From: an uncultured Clostridia bacterium
GTDB lineage: Bacteria > Bacillota > Clostridia > Christensenellales > Borkfalkiaceae
Reading direction: 5' to 3'
DNA length: 64,000 nt
Assembly: GCA_944367565.1 (NCBI GenBank)
Contig: CALVWR010000001.1
Coordinates: 109,508-173,507, forward strand
The translations under genes and the position numbers were made by a program. Shown here in pieces: positions 27,157 through 36,215 of this stretch. The notes under the pieces are model-generated. The model searched no databases and was not told the origin of the DNA. It saw nothing but the letters and a program-made list of their open reading frames with translations. Position 1 is the first letter of the stretch. Every line of letters starts with the position of its first letter.

Positions 27157-29418
27157 TTTGTCTCCTCCTTTTTCTTTCGGTTTGAAAAATTTTAACCGCA
27201 ACGCGTTGAGCACCACGCATATGCTCGAAAGGCTCATGCAGATCGATCCGATCATCGGACTGAGCCGCCATCCGAAAAACGGATACAGCACCCCCGCCGC
27301 AAACGGAATTCCCAACGTGTTGTAGAAAAATGCCCAGAATAAGTTTTCTTTGATGTTCCGCACCGCCGCCTTGCTCAGCCTGAACGCGGTAACGACGTCG
27401 TTCAAATCGTTTTTCATCAAAACCGCGTCGGCGCTTTCAATGGCAACGTCCGTACCCGCACCCAGCGCCACGCCTACGTCCGCCGCCGCCAAAGCCGGAG
27501 CGTCGTTCACGCCGTCACCCACAAAGACGACTTTTCCTTCTTTCTTCAGCGCGGAAATCGCCGCCGCTTTATCTTCCGGCAACACCTCCGCTCTGACTTC
27601 GTCGATCCCCACCGCCTTCGCAACGGCCTCCGCCGTAACGCGGTTGTCTCCCGTGATCATGATCACGCGCTTTCCCATTGCCTTCAGTTGTCCGATCGCC
27701 GCGGCGCTCTCTTCCTTGACCGTATCCGCGATCGCAAACATCCCCGCGATCTTTCCCTCCGCGGCAAGGTATACCGGCGTCTTGCCCTGCGCCGCATAGA
27801 TCTGCGCTTCTTCACGATGGCTGTCCGCGTCTGCGGCATATGCGGAAATAAAACTCTGACTCCCGATATAATACGTTACGCCTTCCTTTTCTCCCGAAAC
27901 CCCCTTGCCGGAATACGTACGGAAATTTTCCGCTTTCTCATACACGATTCCTTTTTCCTCGGCATAACGGACGATTGCCTCCGCAAGCGGATGCTCGCTG
28001 TAACTTTCCACCGCCGCCGCGGCGGCAAGACAGGCGGAAGCGTCTTTGAAAAAGCGCGCGTCCGTCACGGCAGGTCGTCCCGACGTGATCGTTCCCGTTT
28101 TGTCGAACGCGACGATCTTCGCCCCGCTCAAAATCTCCAGCGCTTCGCCCGACTTGATCAGCACGCCCCGTTCCGCGCCCTTGCCCGTAGCCACCATAAT
28201 CGCCACCGGCGTGGCAAGTCCCAACGCGCACGGGCAGGAAATCACCAACACCGCAACGCCGATATTGAAGGCAAATTCAAATCCGTATCCCGCAATCAGC
28301 CAGATCGCAAATGCCAGCGCGGCGATCGCCATGACGACGGGTACGAATATGCCCGCCACCTTGTCGGCAAGTTTCGCAATGGGCGCTTTTGAATTGGCGG
28401 CCTCTTCCACCAATGCGATGATCCTCGAAAGGGCGGTGTCCTCCCCCGTCTTTTCCACGCGCACGGTCATCGCGCCGTTCTTGTTGATCGCCCCCGCTAC
28501 AACCTGATCCCCCTCCGCTTTCCGGACGGGCATACTTTCCCCCGTCAGCAACGATTCGTCCACGTAACTCTCTCCGCGCAGAACCGTTCCGTCCGCGCCG
28601 ATCTTTTCTCCGGGCCGCACGAGGATCTCGTCTCCGATCCGCAACGACCCGACCGGGACTTCCTTTTCTTCCCCGTTCTCGATCCGTCGCGCGGTTTCCG
28701 GCGCAAGCGCCACAAGTTTGCCGATCGCTTCCGTCGTGCGCTTTTTCGACTTTCCTTCCAGAAATTTTCCGATCGAAATAAAGGTCAGAATCATCGCCGC
28801 GCTTTCAAAATATAACTGATGACGATATTCTTCCACCCCCTCAAGATTGCCGGCTCCCAGCCGATAACTCATGATAAAAATCGCCGCGATGCCGTATAAA
28901 AGCGAAGCCGTCGCGCTGACCGCAATCAGCGTATCCATGTTCGGCGCTCGCTGAAACAGTCTTTTATATCCGATGATAAAATATTTCCGGTAAATCACCA
29001 CCACCGGCAATGTGAGCAGAAACTGTATAAAAGCAAAACTCACGGCATTGTTTGTTCCGTTCAGCACCGACGGCAACGGCAATCCGATCATATGCCCCAT
29101 TCCTATATACATCAGAAGAATCAGTAAAACCACCGATACGATCAAAGCCGCGGCGCTTTCCCCGCCGCTTTTTTCCGAAGACTTCCCCGAAACGACCTTT
29201 TTTTCCTCTGCGCCCGCCTTGCTCGCCCCGTATCCCGCTTTTTCCACCGCGCGGATGATTTTTTCTTCCGTTTCCCCTCCTTCAAACTCGGCGACCATCG
29301 AATTGGTAAGCAAATTCACCTGACACGATGTCACGCCTTCCACTTCCCGTACCGCCTTTTCCACATGTGCGGAACACGCCGAACACGTCATACCGCTTAC
29401 ATCGAATTTTTCCTTCAT
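26929..29418 (-). CDS. copA: Copper-exporting P1B-type ATPase with an extra C-terminal CopZ-like domain
   Basis: 829 residues: N-terminal heavy-metal domain (GMTCSACSAHV), about eight membrane segments, the copper motif CPC in ISCPCALGLATP, phosphorylation site DKTGT, SEHPLA, and GDGVNDAPALAAADVG. After the last membrane segment comes a second metal-binding domain with GMSCAHCSARV, which in most relatives is a separate CopZ gene. ATG 29418 is preferred over an in-frame TTG at 29433. Substrate Cu(I) is inferred from CPC and CxxC motifs. The embedded start within the C-terminal domain is listed separately. Confidence 0.93.
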   Translation of the reverse strand: MKEKFDVSGMTCSACSAHVEKAVREVEGVTSCQVNLLTNSMVAEFEGGETEEKIIRAVEKAGYGASKAGAEEKKVVSGKSSEKSGGESAAALIVSVVLLILLMYIGMGHMIGLPLPSVLNGTNNAVSFAFIQFLLTLPVVVIYRKYFIIGYKRLFQRAPNMDTLIAVSATASLLYGIAAIFIMSYRLGAGNLEGVEEYRHQLYFESAAMILTFISIGKFLEGKSKKRTTEAIGKLVALAPETARRIENGEEKEVPVGSLRIGDEILVRPGEKIGADGTVLRGESYVDESLLTGESMPVRKAEGDQVVAGAINKNGAMTVRVEKTGEDTALSRIIALVEEAANSKAPIAKLADKVAGIFVPVVMAIAALAFAIWLIAGYGFEFAFNIGVAVLVISCPCALGLATPVAIMVATGKGAERGVLIKSGEALEILSGAKIVAFDKTGTITSGRPAVTDARFFKDASACLAAAAAVESYSEHPLAEAIVRYAEEKGIVYEKAENFRTYSGKGVSGEKEGVTYYIGSQSFISAYAADADSHREEAQIYAAQGKTPVYLAAEGKIAGMFAIADTVKEESAAAIGQLKAMGKRVIMITGDNRVTAEAVAKAVGIDEVRAEVLPEDKAAAISALKKEGKVVFVGDGVNDAPALAAADVGVALGAGTDVAIESADAVLMKNDLNDVVTAFRLSKAAVRNIKENLFWAFFYNTLGIPFAAGVLYPFFGWRLSPMIGSICMSLSSICVVLNALRLKFFKPKEKGGDKMLFGKKKEKSEVKIEGMSCAHCSARVESALKELGLDASVDLKKKTAYFTANDSVTDEQIRNAVSAAGYTVTEIKR

Positions 29419-29437
29419 TTCCGAAAATTCCAACCGT

Positions 29438-29498
29438 TTTTTAATTGCAACCTTTTTAGTTGCAATTTCATTATAATACGCTTTCGCCGATCTGTCAA
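29438..29498 (-). promoter_or_regulatory. copA promoter with direct repeats
   Basis: TTGACA (29498-29493), 17 bp, TATAAT (29475-29470) on the minus strand. Directly at and after +1 lie two near-identical 13-mers, TTGCAACTAAAAA (29465-29453) and TTGCAATTAAAAA (29450-29438), 15 bp apart. They could be the operator of a copper-responsive repressor (inferred); no such regulator is adjacent. Confidence 0.7.
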
Positions 29499-29667
29499 CG
29501 GTTTTTTTATCCGTTATTTTCCCCTTTCAGCAAATTCCCTATACTCAGCCGCCCCCGGTTTGCGGCGCGCCGCTTTTCCCACTCCTTCCCGATTTCGCGG
29601 CGGGAGGGCGATTTCTCCGCGGCAAAAGCAAAGGCGCGGAAAAACCGCGCCCTTACTTCATACAAAT

Positions 29668-29856
29668 TTATTTGTTCGGATTTTCGGATGGTTCTTTTTT
29701 CTCTTTTTTCTTTGCGGCGGGGCAGCACGCGCAGGAAGAACAGTCGCAGCCGCAGCAGCTGCCTTTTCCCTTTTTCTTCTTCCAAAGACCCGCGATGATC
29801 ACCCCCGCCACGACGGCGATCGCCCCGATCAGAATCAAGATTTCTACCGCTTTCAT
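29668..29856 (-). CDS. FeoB-associated Cys-rich membrane protein
   Basis: 62 residues: one N-terminal membrane helix (ILILIGAIAVVAGVIIAGLW), a Lys-rich stretch, then a cysteine cluster (SCCGCDCSSCACC). This matches the small proteins that follow feoB in many Clostridia. It starts 3 bases after feoB ends, so it is co-translated. The exact role in iron uptake is not settled. Confidence 0.85.
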   Translation of the reverse strand: MKAVEILILIGAIAVVAGVIIAGLWKKKKGKGSCCGCDCSSCACCPAAKKKEKKEPSENPNK

Positions 29857-29859
29857 TTT

Positions 29860-32118
29860 TTATACCTTCTGCAATTTTATTTTCGCTTTCTTATTATACA
29901 GCACCACGCCCGCGATAAGCGCCGCCGCTGCCGCCGCGAAGAAGAAGCAGGTCCACCACCAGCTCCCGATCACGTAAATCGCCGCGGATACCACGTAAGA
30001 CGTAACGATCCAGAAAACCAGCGTCCAGCGGAAGGTCTTTTTATCGGGCAGTTCGGCTTTTGCCGTCGCCACCGCCGCAAAGCACGGAATGGTGAGCATA
30101 TTGAACGCGATGAACGCGATCAGCGCGGGCACCGTGATCCCCGTTCCCGAGATCATCGCCTGCACGGCGGCAAGCCCGCCGTCCGCTTCGGTATCGATCA
30201 CCGCGCCCACGAACACGGCCGCCAGCGTGCCGAACGTGCCGATCACGTCCTCTTTCGCGAGCAGGCCCGTTACCGCCGCCACCGCGAACACCCAGCCGTA
30301 TTCGTTCAGCTGAGAACCAAACCCGAGCGGCGTGAACAGCGGCTGCACAAACTGCCCCAGCGACGCCAGAATGGATTCGCTCATATATTCTTCGCCCGCG
30401 ATCATCGTCCAGTTCCATGTGAAGTTGGAGAGGAACCAGATCACGATCACCGAGGCGAGGATGATGGTGAAGGCTTTCTTCACGAAATGTTTCGTTTTAT
30501 CCCAAAGGTGTATCATCAGCGCGGAAAAGCGCGGCGCGTGATACGCGGGAAGTTCCATGATGAAGGGCGGCACTTCGCCTTTCATGGTGGTGTTGCGCAT
30601 AAGCAGCACCGAGCAGATCGCCACCACGATGCCCAGAAGGTACATCGAATAGGTGATGATATCCGCACTGCCGAGGTTGGCAGAAACGGCTATCGCCCCC
30701 GCGATGGCGGTGAGGATGGGCAGTTTCGCGCCGCAGCTGAAAAACGGAATCACCCGTATCGTGGCGGTGCGTTCCTTGTCGTCTGCAAGCGTTCTCGTGT
30801 TGATCATCGCAGGAACCGAACAGCCGAAGCCCATGATCATCGGCATAAACGCCCTGCCCGAAAGCCCGAATTTCCTGAAAAGCCTGTCGAGAATAAACGC
30901 CACGCGCGCCATATAGCCGCTGTCTTCCAGAATGGAGAAGAACAGGAACAAAATCAAAATCTGCGGCAGGAAGGAAAGCACCGCGGAAAGCCCGCCTAAA
31001 ATGCCGTCGTTCAACAGTCCGAGCGCCCAGTCCGCCATACCGGTTGCCGCAAGCCCGTCGCCGATCAGCCCGAAAAGCTGCGCGAGGATCACGTCGTTCC
31101 ACGTGTTGAAGATCATCACGCCGGGCGAATAGATGCCACCGCCGAAGAGCACGCCTTCAAACAGCGTTCCCGCAAGGGGGTCCCAGTCTTCGGGGAACAG
31201 CCCGCCTAAAAACAGGAAGTTTTCCGAAAACGTAACGTGGAAAACGGCAAACAAAATGACCAGAAAGATGGGAATGCTCCAGATGCGGTGCGTGAGCACC
31301 CTGTCCGCCTTATCCGAACGCGAAAGCGCGTTCTTTTCCCCCTTCTTCGTGTAAACCGAAGAAAAATTCGCCGCTATGTATTTATACCGCGCGTCCGCCA
31401 CCAGCGCCTCGAAATCGCCGCCGAATGTCTTATCCGAAAAGGTGTTTTTGAAATCGTCCACCATCTTCACGGCGTCGGCGTGCATCTTCACTTCGATCTC
31501 GTCCTTTTCCACGAGTTTCACCGCGTGGAAGAGCGGGTCGCTCACGTTTTTGGCAGCGAGGGCGATTTTTACGTCGCCTATCAGGTGCGCGAGCGGCGTA
31601 TCTTTGAGCACGCTCACCCCTTCCCTGCCGCGCTTGCTCGCCTCGTAGGCGCGCTTCATCAGTTCCGCGATGCCTTCGCCTTTGAGCGCGGAGATCTCCG
31701 CCACGGGCACGCCGAGTTTCTTTTCCAGCGTTTTCGCGTCCAGTTTGTCGCCCGCCTTTTCCACCGCGTCCATCATATTGAGAGCCACCACCACGGGGAT
31801 ATCGATCTCCATCAGCTGGGTGGTGAGATAGAGATTCCTTTCGAGGTTGGTCGCGTCCACGATGTTGATCACGCAGTCGGGTTTTTCTTCGAGGAGAAAG
31901 TTCCGCGAAATCACCTCTTCGGGCGTGTAGGGCGAAAGCGAATAAATGCCGGGCAGATCGACGATCTTCACGGGCTCGCTCAGTTTTTTATACGTGCCCT
32001 CCCGCTTATCCACCGTTACACCCGGCCAGTTGCCCACATACGCCGTGGCGCCCGTGAGCGCGTTGAACAGCGTGGTCTTGCCGCTGTTCGGGTTTCCTGC
32101 CAGTGCGAATTTTTTCAT
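29860..32118 (-). CDS. feoB: Ferrous iron transporter FeoB (first copy)
   Basis: 752 residues. N-terminal G-protein domain: G1 GNPNSGKTT, G3 DLPGIYSL, G4 NMMD, then two Gate regions and CorE-like core in the membrane part (GFGCSVPA, PFFSCGAKLPI). ATG 32118 has GGAGG 9 nt before it and overlaps the feoA stop by 4 bp (ATGA). Imports Fe(II). A second, distinct FeoB is at 56.9-59.1 kb. Confidence 0.96.
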   Translation of the reverse strand: MKKFALAGNPNSGKTTLFNALTGATAYVGNWPGVTVDKREGTYKKLSEPVKIVDLPGIYSLSPYTPEEVISRNFLLEEKPDCVINIVDATNLERNLYLTTQLMEIDIPVVVALNMMDAVEKAGDKLDAKTLEKKLGVPVAEISALKGEGIAELMKRAYEASKRGREGVSVLKDTPLAHLIGDVKIALAAKNVSDPLFHAVKLVEKDEIEVKMHADAVKMVDDFKNTFSDKTFGGDFEALVADARYKYIAANFSSVYTKKGEKNALSRSDKADRVLTHRIWSIPIFLVILFAVFHVTFSENFLFLGGLFPEDWDPLAGTLFEGVLFGGGIYSPGVMIFNTWNDVILAQLFGLIGDGLAATGMADWALGLLNDGILGGLSAVLSFLPQILILFLFFSILEDSGYMARVAFILDRLFRKFGLSGRAFMPMIMGFGCSVPAMINTRTLADDKERTATIRVIPFFSCGAKLPILTAIAGAIAVSANLGSADIITYSMYLLGIVVAICSVLLMRNTTMKGEVPPFIMELPAYHAPRFSALMIHLWDKTKHFVKKAFTIILASVIVIWFLSNFTWNWTMIAGEEYMSESILASLGQFVQPLFTPLGFGSQLNEYGWVFAVAAVTGLLAKEDVIGTFGTLAAVFVGAVIDTEADGGLAAVQAMISGTGITVPALIAFIAFNMLTIPCFAAVATAKAELPDKKTFRWTLVFWIVTSYVVSAAIYVIGSWWWTCFFFAAAAAALIAGVVLYNKKAKIKLQKV

Positions 32119-32348
32119 TCGGATACCTCCATCAACACGCACGCCGCCTCGGTTTTGCGCAGCGTGAGTTCGTAGCCGCGGATGTTCACCTCTATGGGGT
32201 CACCCAGCGGCGCCTTTTTGCGCATAAGCACCGCCGCGCCCGGCGTTACGCCCATATCGAACAGCCTGCGCCTGATCCTGCCCTCGCCCTTTACCTGCCT
32301 GATCTTCCCCGTTTCTCCGACGGAAAAATCACTTAAATGCTTTTCCAT
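32115..32348 (-). CDS. feoA: FeoA protein
   Basis: 77-residue SH3-like FeoA that supports FeoB: GETGKIRQVKGEGRIRRRLFDMGVTPGAAV and the typical IEVNIRGYELTLRK end. It overlaps feoB by 4 bp and begins 11 bases after the upstream FeoA-like gene. Confidence 0.93.
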   Translation of the reverse strand: MEKHLSDFSVGETGKIRQVKGEGRIRRRLFDMGVTPGAAVLMRKKAPLGDPIEVNIRGYELTLRKTEAACVLMEVSE

Positions 32349-32359
32349 GTCATCCTCCT

Positions 32360-32572
32360 TTATTCTACGATAATTTTTTCAGCCAGTTTCCTGTCAAAAG
32401 CAAGACGGCTTCCCTTTACGACGCAAATTACGTTTCCCTGATCGCAGCTCAGTACGCGCAACGTCTCCCCCGCCGTTACCCCCAGGCTTTCCAGATAACG
32501 CCTGATTCCGCCTTCCGCCAGATTCTTCACAATTCTTACTTCCCTGCTTTTCGGCGCCATAGTCAAAAACAT
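32360..32572 (-). CDS. FeoA-domain protein (second, divergent)
   Basis: 70 residues with the SH3-like pattern IVKNLAEGGIRRYLESLGVTAGETLRVL and VICVVKGSRLAFDRKLAEKI. It is a second small FeoA-like subunit, common in clostridial feo operons. GGAGGGAG lies 5 bases before ATG 32572, and the start overlaps the regulator gene by 10 bp. Confidence 0.85.
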   Translation of the reverse strand: MFLTMAPKSREVRIVKNLAEGGIRRYLESLGVTAGETLRVLSCDQGNVICVVKGSRLAFDRKLAEKIIVE

Positions 32573-32964
32573 TTTTCTCCCTCCGATTTTGCCAATTTAC
32601 TCAGATTTTCGCCTGAAAGCGCACATACGATCCGCAACGCGTCCTCATACGCCACCGCATCGCGACAACCGAAACGGATCGCGAGTTCCTCTTTCACTCT
32701 GCGGATGCAACTTTCGTAAACTCCGATCACTTCCCGCCCGCGGTCAGTAAGCACATATCCGTTTTTCTCCGTCCGCATCAGCAGTTTTTTTGCACATAGC
32801 TTATTTAATGCGCGACTTGTGCTCGCTCTGGAAAGATTTCGCTTTTCCGCAACGCTTTTTCCCATTGCTTCCCCCGTTTTGCAATTTTTCGCCGTTTCAT
32901 CAATCGCAATCATGTATGCGATCTCCGATGCGCTCATGCGCATATGCTCGAAATTTGTTTCCAT
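32563..32964 (-). CDS. DtxR/MntR-like metal-dependent regulator
   Basis: 133 residues with a winged helix: MSASEIAYMIAIDE, VAEKRNLSRASTSRALNKL and a wing KNGYVLTDRGREVI, followed by helices rich in possible metal ligands. The layout is that of DtxR-type iron repressors, though the C-terminal part is short. It leads the feo operon and a palindrome of the DtxR/IdeR type lies at its promoter, so iron-dependent autorepression is likely. The start is uncertain: an AAGGA site touches ATG 32964 directly, and Met8 or Met10 are alternatives. A MarR-like assignment is also possible. Confidence 0.75.
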   Translation of the reverse strand: METNFEHMRMSASEIAYMIAIDETAKNCKTGEAMGKSVAEKRNLSRASTSRALNKLCAKKLLMRTEKNGYVLTDRGREVIGVYESCIRRVKEELAIRFGCRDAVAYEDALRIVCALSGENLSKLAKSEGEKCF

Positions 32965-33052
32965 TCCTTATCCGCCTGTTTTGTTTTTTACCGCATCGAA
33001 AAAAACGCCGCGGCGTAATTTCTTTAGTTCGCATATCCGAACTCGCAACAGT

Positions 33053-33099
33053 ATTATAGGAAAAAAAATAATCGTTGTCAAGAGTTAGCCTATGCTAAC
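33053..33099 (-). promoter_or_regulatory. feo promoter with DtxR-type operator
   Basis: TTGACA (33081-33076), 17 bp, TATAAT (33058-33053) on the minus strand. GTTAGCCTATGCTAAC (33084-33099) adjoins the -35 and resembles the core of DtxR/IdeR boxes. A second inverted repeat, AGTTCG-N6-CGAACT at 33026-33043, lies just after +1. Confidence 0.75.
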
Positions 33100-33209
33100 C
33101 AAAATATTTTTACAAAAAATTTCCTATGCTTGAAGTAAAGAGACATAAAAAAGTGTTGTGCACACAAGGGTAAAAAATTGTCAATGCGCGCGCAAAATAC
33201 GGTGTATCA

Positions 33210-33555
33210 CTGTACGCGGGACGGCTTCTCTCCGCAAATACGGGTTTTTTATTTATGTTTCCATAGAATAGCACAGAAACTGTGCGCGGGGCGGCTTCCC
33301 TCCGCAAATACGGGTTTTTTATTTATGTTTCCATAGAATAGCACAGAAACTGTACGCGGGGCGGCTTCCCCGCAAATACTTTTTTTACTTGCGTTTCTAT
33401 AGAATGGCGGCGCAGAAACTGTACGCGGGGCGGTTTTCCCGCAAATACTTTTTTACTCGCGTTTCTATAGAATAGCAACGCAGAAACTGTGCGCAGAGCG
33501 GTTTTACCGCAAACACGCGTTCATTCTTTATGTTTTTATAAAATAGCGGCGCGGC
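33210..33555. repeat. Tandem array of about five 68-70 bp non-coding units
   Basis: Units begin at 33210, 33280, 33350, 33419 and 33487 with CTGTACGCGGGGCGGCTTCC or variants. The first two are nearly identical; the later three diverge progressively. Each holds a small GC hairpin (GCGGGG...CCCCGC in unit 3), a T run of 6-7, then GTTTC(C/T)ATAGAATAGC and CAGAAA. No open frame runs through. The array fills the gap between the feo promoter and mgsA. Confidence 0.9.
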
Positions 33556-33578
33556 GGAATAAAATCCGCCGCGCCGCT
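33545..33578 (-). terminator. Terminator-like hairpin after mgsA
   Basis: 14-base arms AGCGGCGCGGCGGA around a 6-base loop, followed on the minus strand by TATTTTAT. It lies about 50 bases past the mgsA stop, at the last repeat unit of the tandem array. Confidence 0.7.
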
Positions 33579-33626
33579 AAGTAAAGAATCTCCGTAAAGT
33601 ATATAAATTTAAAATCTGTTTTCAGG

Positions 33627-34019
33627 CTATGAACGTTTTTCTTTTACAAAATCTCCGTTTTTCAAGGCGTTCATAATAATTGCCGCGGTCGCAATATTGG
33701 TGGCAAGCGGAACGCAGTACACATCGCAAAGACGAAGCAGAGCAGATATGTCGGGTTCATGGGGTTGCGCCGTGAGCGGATCGCGCAGAAACACGATCAG
33801 ATCGAGTTTTCCGTCCGCGAGCATGGAACCGATCTGCTGATCGCCGCCGAGCGGCCCGCTTTTCATGCGTGTGATATTCAGTCCCGTTTCACCCATGACG
33901 AGAGTTCCCGTCGTTCCCGTCGCATAAAGTTCGTGCTCGTTTAATACATCGCGGTACTTCACCGCAAAATCGATCATTTCATTCTTTTTCTTGTCGTGTG
34001 CTATCAGTGCAATTTTCAT
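33627..34019 (-). CDS. mgsA: Methylglyoxal synthase
   Basis: 130 residues that turn dihydroxyacetone phosphate into methylglyoxal, a bypass of lower glycolysis. Family residues seen: [25 protein letters not shown] (phosphate binding) and [20 protein letters not shown] precedes ATG 34019. It is 31 bases after cysK and probably co-transcribed. Confidence 0.95.
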   Translation of the reverse strand: MKIALIAHDKKKNEMIDFAVKYRDVLNEHELYATGTTGTLVMGETGLNITRMKSGPLGGDQQIGSMLADGKLDLIVFLRDPLTAQPHEPDISALLRLCDVYCVPLATNIATAAIIMNALKNGDFVKEKRS

Positions 34020-34050
34020 ACTTTTTCTCCGTATTTATATTCTGAGTATA

Positions 34051-34974
34051 TCAGTCGTAAAGTTTTGCGGACAAATACCGCTCGCCCGTATCCGGTAAAA
34101 TAACCGCGATATTTTTCCCGGCACTGACTTCGCGCGCAGCCACCGTCGCCGCCGCAAACAGCGCCGCTCCGGACGAAATCCCCGCAAGAACGCCCTCTTT
34201 CCGCGCCAGTTCTTTCGCCCAGAAAAAGGCGTCTTTCTCCGTTACGGGAATAATTTCATCCACAATATTTCGATCGTAATTTGCCGGAACAAATCCCGCG
34301 CCGATCCCCTGTAATCCGTGCGGACCTTTCTTTCCGCCGCTGAGAACGGGTGAGCCTGACGGTTCCACCGCAATGACTTTTACGGCGGCATTTTTCTCCT
34401 TCAGAAACCGACCGCAACCGCTCAGCGTTCCGCCGGTTCCCACGCCCGCGATCAAATAATCGACTTTTCCGTCCAGATCTTCGTAAATTTCCCTGCCCGT
34501 AGTCAGATAATGCGCTCTCGGATTTGCGGGATTTTCAAATTGTCCGGCGAGGAACGCTTTCCGCTCCCTTGCGATTTCGTTCGCCCGCGCAATCGCGCCC
34601 GCCATTCCCTCCGCCGCCGGCGTAAGTTCCAGTTCCGCCCCGTATGCGCGCAGTAACTTCTTGCGTTCTTCGCTCATATTCTCCGGCATGGTCAGCACGA
34701 GTTTATATCCACGCACGGCGCACAGCATGGCAAGCCCCACTCCCGTGTTGCCGCTCGTAGGTTCCACAACCGTTCCGCCGGGAAATAATACGCCGCGTTC
34801 TTCCGCGTCGTTCAGCATGGATAACGCAACTCTGTCCTTCGCGCTCCCTGCCGGATTGAAAGATTCCAGCTTGGCAAAAACCCTGCCTTTCAGTCCGTAC
34901 GCCTTTTCAACTTTTCTTAATTCCAGGATCGGCGTTTTACCGATCAGTTCTTCAACGGATGCGTATGCTTTCAT
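34051..34974 (-). CDS. cysK: Cysteine synthase (O-acetylserine sulfhydrylase)
   Basis: PLP enzyme of 307 residues. The lysine that carries PLP is in [11 protein letters not shown], with [19 protein letters not shown] and the phosphate loop [10 protein letters not shown] following. ATG 34974 overlaps the proA stop (ATGA), so the two are coupled. The signatures fit O-acetylserine thiol-lyases; cystathionine beta-synthase-like use is less likely. Confidence 0.93.
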   Translation of the reverse strand: MKAYASVEELIGKTPILELRKVEKAYGLKGRVFAKLESFNPAGSAKDRVALSMLNDAEERGVLFPGGTVVEPTSGNTGVGLAMLCAVRGYKLVLTMPENMSEERKKLLRAYGAELELTPAAEGMAGAIARANEIARERKAFLAGQFENPANPRAHYLTTGREIYEDLDGKVDYLIAGVGTGGTLSGCGRFLKEKNAAVKVIAVEPSGSPVLSGGKKGPHGLQGIGAGFVPANYDRNIVDEIIPVTEKDAFFWAKELARKEGVLAGISSGAALFAAATVAAREVSAGKNIAVILPDTGERYLSAKLYD

Positions 34975-36215
34975 CGGATCTGTCCGTTCCCCCGGCAATA
35001 AAATTTCGTCGTCGTCAGCGCACGCAGTCCCATCGGTCCGCGCGCGTGCAGTTTTTGCGTGCTGATCCCTATCTCCGCACCCATTCCGAACTCAAACCCG
35101 TCCGTGAACCGCGTGGAAGCATTCACATAAACCGCCGCCGCATCCACTTCGTTTAAGAACTTTTCGGCGTTTTCCGCGTTTTGCGTGATGATGCTTTCGC
35201 TGTGACCCGTGTTGTATCGGTTGATATGCGCAATCGCTTCCTCCACGTTCGCCACCGTCTTGACGGAGATGATCGCATCGAGATATTCTTTCCCGAAATC
35301 TTCTTCCGTTGCGGGTTTGAATTCGTCCGAAATCCGCGCGCGTTCGTCGGCACGCACTTCCACGTTCTTTTCCTTCAGTTTTTTATAGATCGCCGGCAAC
35401 GCTTTATCGACGATCTTTTCATGAATTACGAGCGATTCACAGGCATTACATACCCCGTATCGCTGCGTTTTCGCATTGAATATAATCTTCGCCGCCATGT
35501 CGATATCCGCCGAATCGTCCACATAAATATGACAATTCCCCGTTCCCGTTTCGATGACGGGGACCGTTGCGTTTTCCATGACGTTGCGTATCAGTCCCGC
35601 GCCGCCGCGAGGAATCAGCAGATCGAGATATCGCTTCATTTTCATCAGTTCCACAACGGTTTCCCGCGACGTGTCCTCGACAAGCTGAACGGCATTTTCG
35701 TCTATGTTGCAACCTTTCAGCGCGCGCCTCAGCGCGTTGACGATCGCCGTATTGGAACTGATCGCGTCCGATCCGCCCCGCAAAATCACCGCGTTTGCCG
35801 TTTTAAAGCAAAGACCGAACGCGTCCGCCGCCACGTTGGGACGCGATTCGAAGATAATCCCGATCACGCCGAACGGAACGCGCTTTTCCTCGATTTTCAA
35901 TCCGTTTTCCTTCACATACGAATAAACCGTTTCGCCCAACGGAGAAGGCAACGCGGCGACCTGCCTCAATCCCTCCGCAATATCCTCAATCCGCTTTTCG
36001 CTCAGCCGCAACCGATCGACCAGAGGCGCGCTTACTCCTTTTTTTTCCGCACGGGCAACATCTTCCGCGTTTGCCGCAAGGATTTCCGCCGCCGATCTTT
36101 TCAGTTCCTGCGCCGCCGCAAGCAGCGCGGCGTTTCTCTCTTCTTTGCTCTCTTGATTGAGATTTACGGCAGCCGCTTTCGCGCGAATGCCCAGTTTTTC
36201 AAGATATTCGTTCAT
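34971..36215 (-). CDS. proA: Gamma-glutamyl phosphate reductase
   Basis: 414-residue aldehyde-dehydrogenase-fold enzyme of proline synthesis. The catalytic Cys is in [11 protein letters not shown], and [27 protein letters not shown] and [10 protein letters not shown] are intact. Its usual partner proB is not beside it. GGGAGG precedes ATG 36215, which overlaps the end of the ABC transporter gene by 17 bp. Confidence 0.96.
   Translation of the reverse strand: MNEYLEKLGIRAKAAAVNLNQESKEERNAALLAAAQELKRSAAEILAANAEDVARAEKKGVSAPLVDRLRLSEKRIEDIAEGLRQVAALPSPLGETVYSYVKENGLKIEEKRVPFGVIGIIFESRPNVAADAFGLCFKTANAVILRGGSDAISSNTAIVNALRRALKGCNIDENAVQLVEDTSRETVVELMKMKRYLDLLIPRGGAGLIRNVMENATVPVIETGTGNCHIYVDDSADIDMAAKIIFNAKTQRYGVCNACESLVIHEKIVDKALPAIYKKLKEKNVEVRADERARISDEFKPATEEDFGKEYLDAIISVKTVANVEEAIAHINRYNTGHSESIITQNAENAEKFLNEVDAAAVYVNASTRFTDGFEFGMGAEIGISTQKLHARGPMGLRALTTTKFYCRGNGQIR

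Noticed and set aside
29365..30999. Long open frame on the plus strand opposite feoB
   Set aside because: Same reasons: Arg/His-rich shadow of a conserved gene on the other strand.
33210..33555. Repeat array as a CRISPR
   Set aside because: Units are 68-70 bp, join directly with no unique spacers of constant size, and diverge along their whole length. No cas genes are near.
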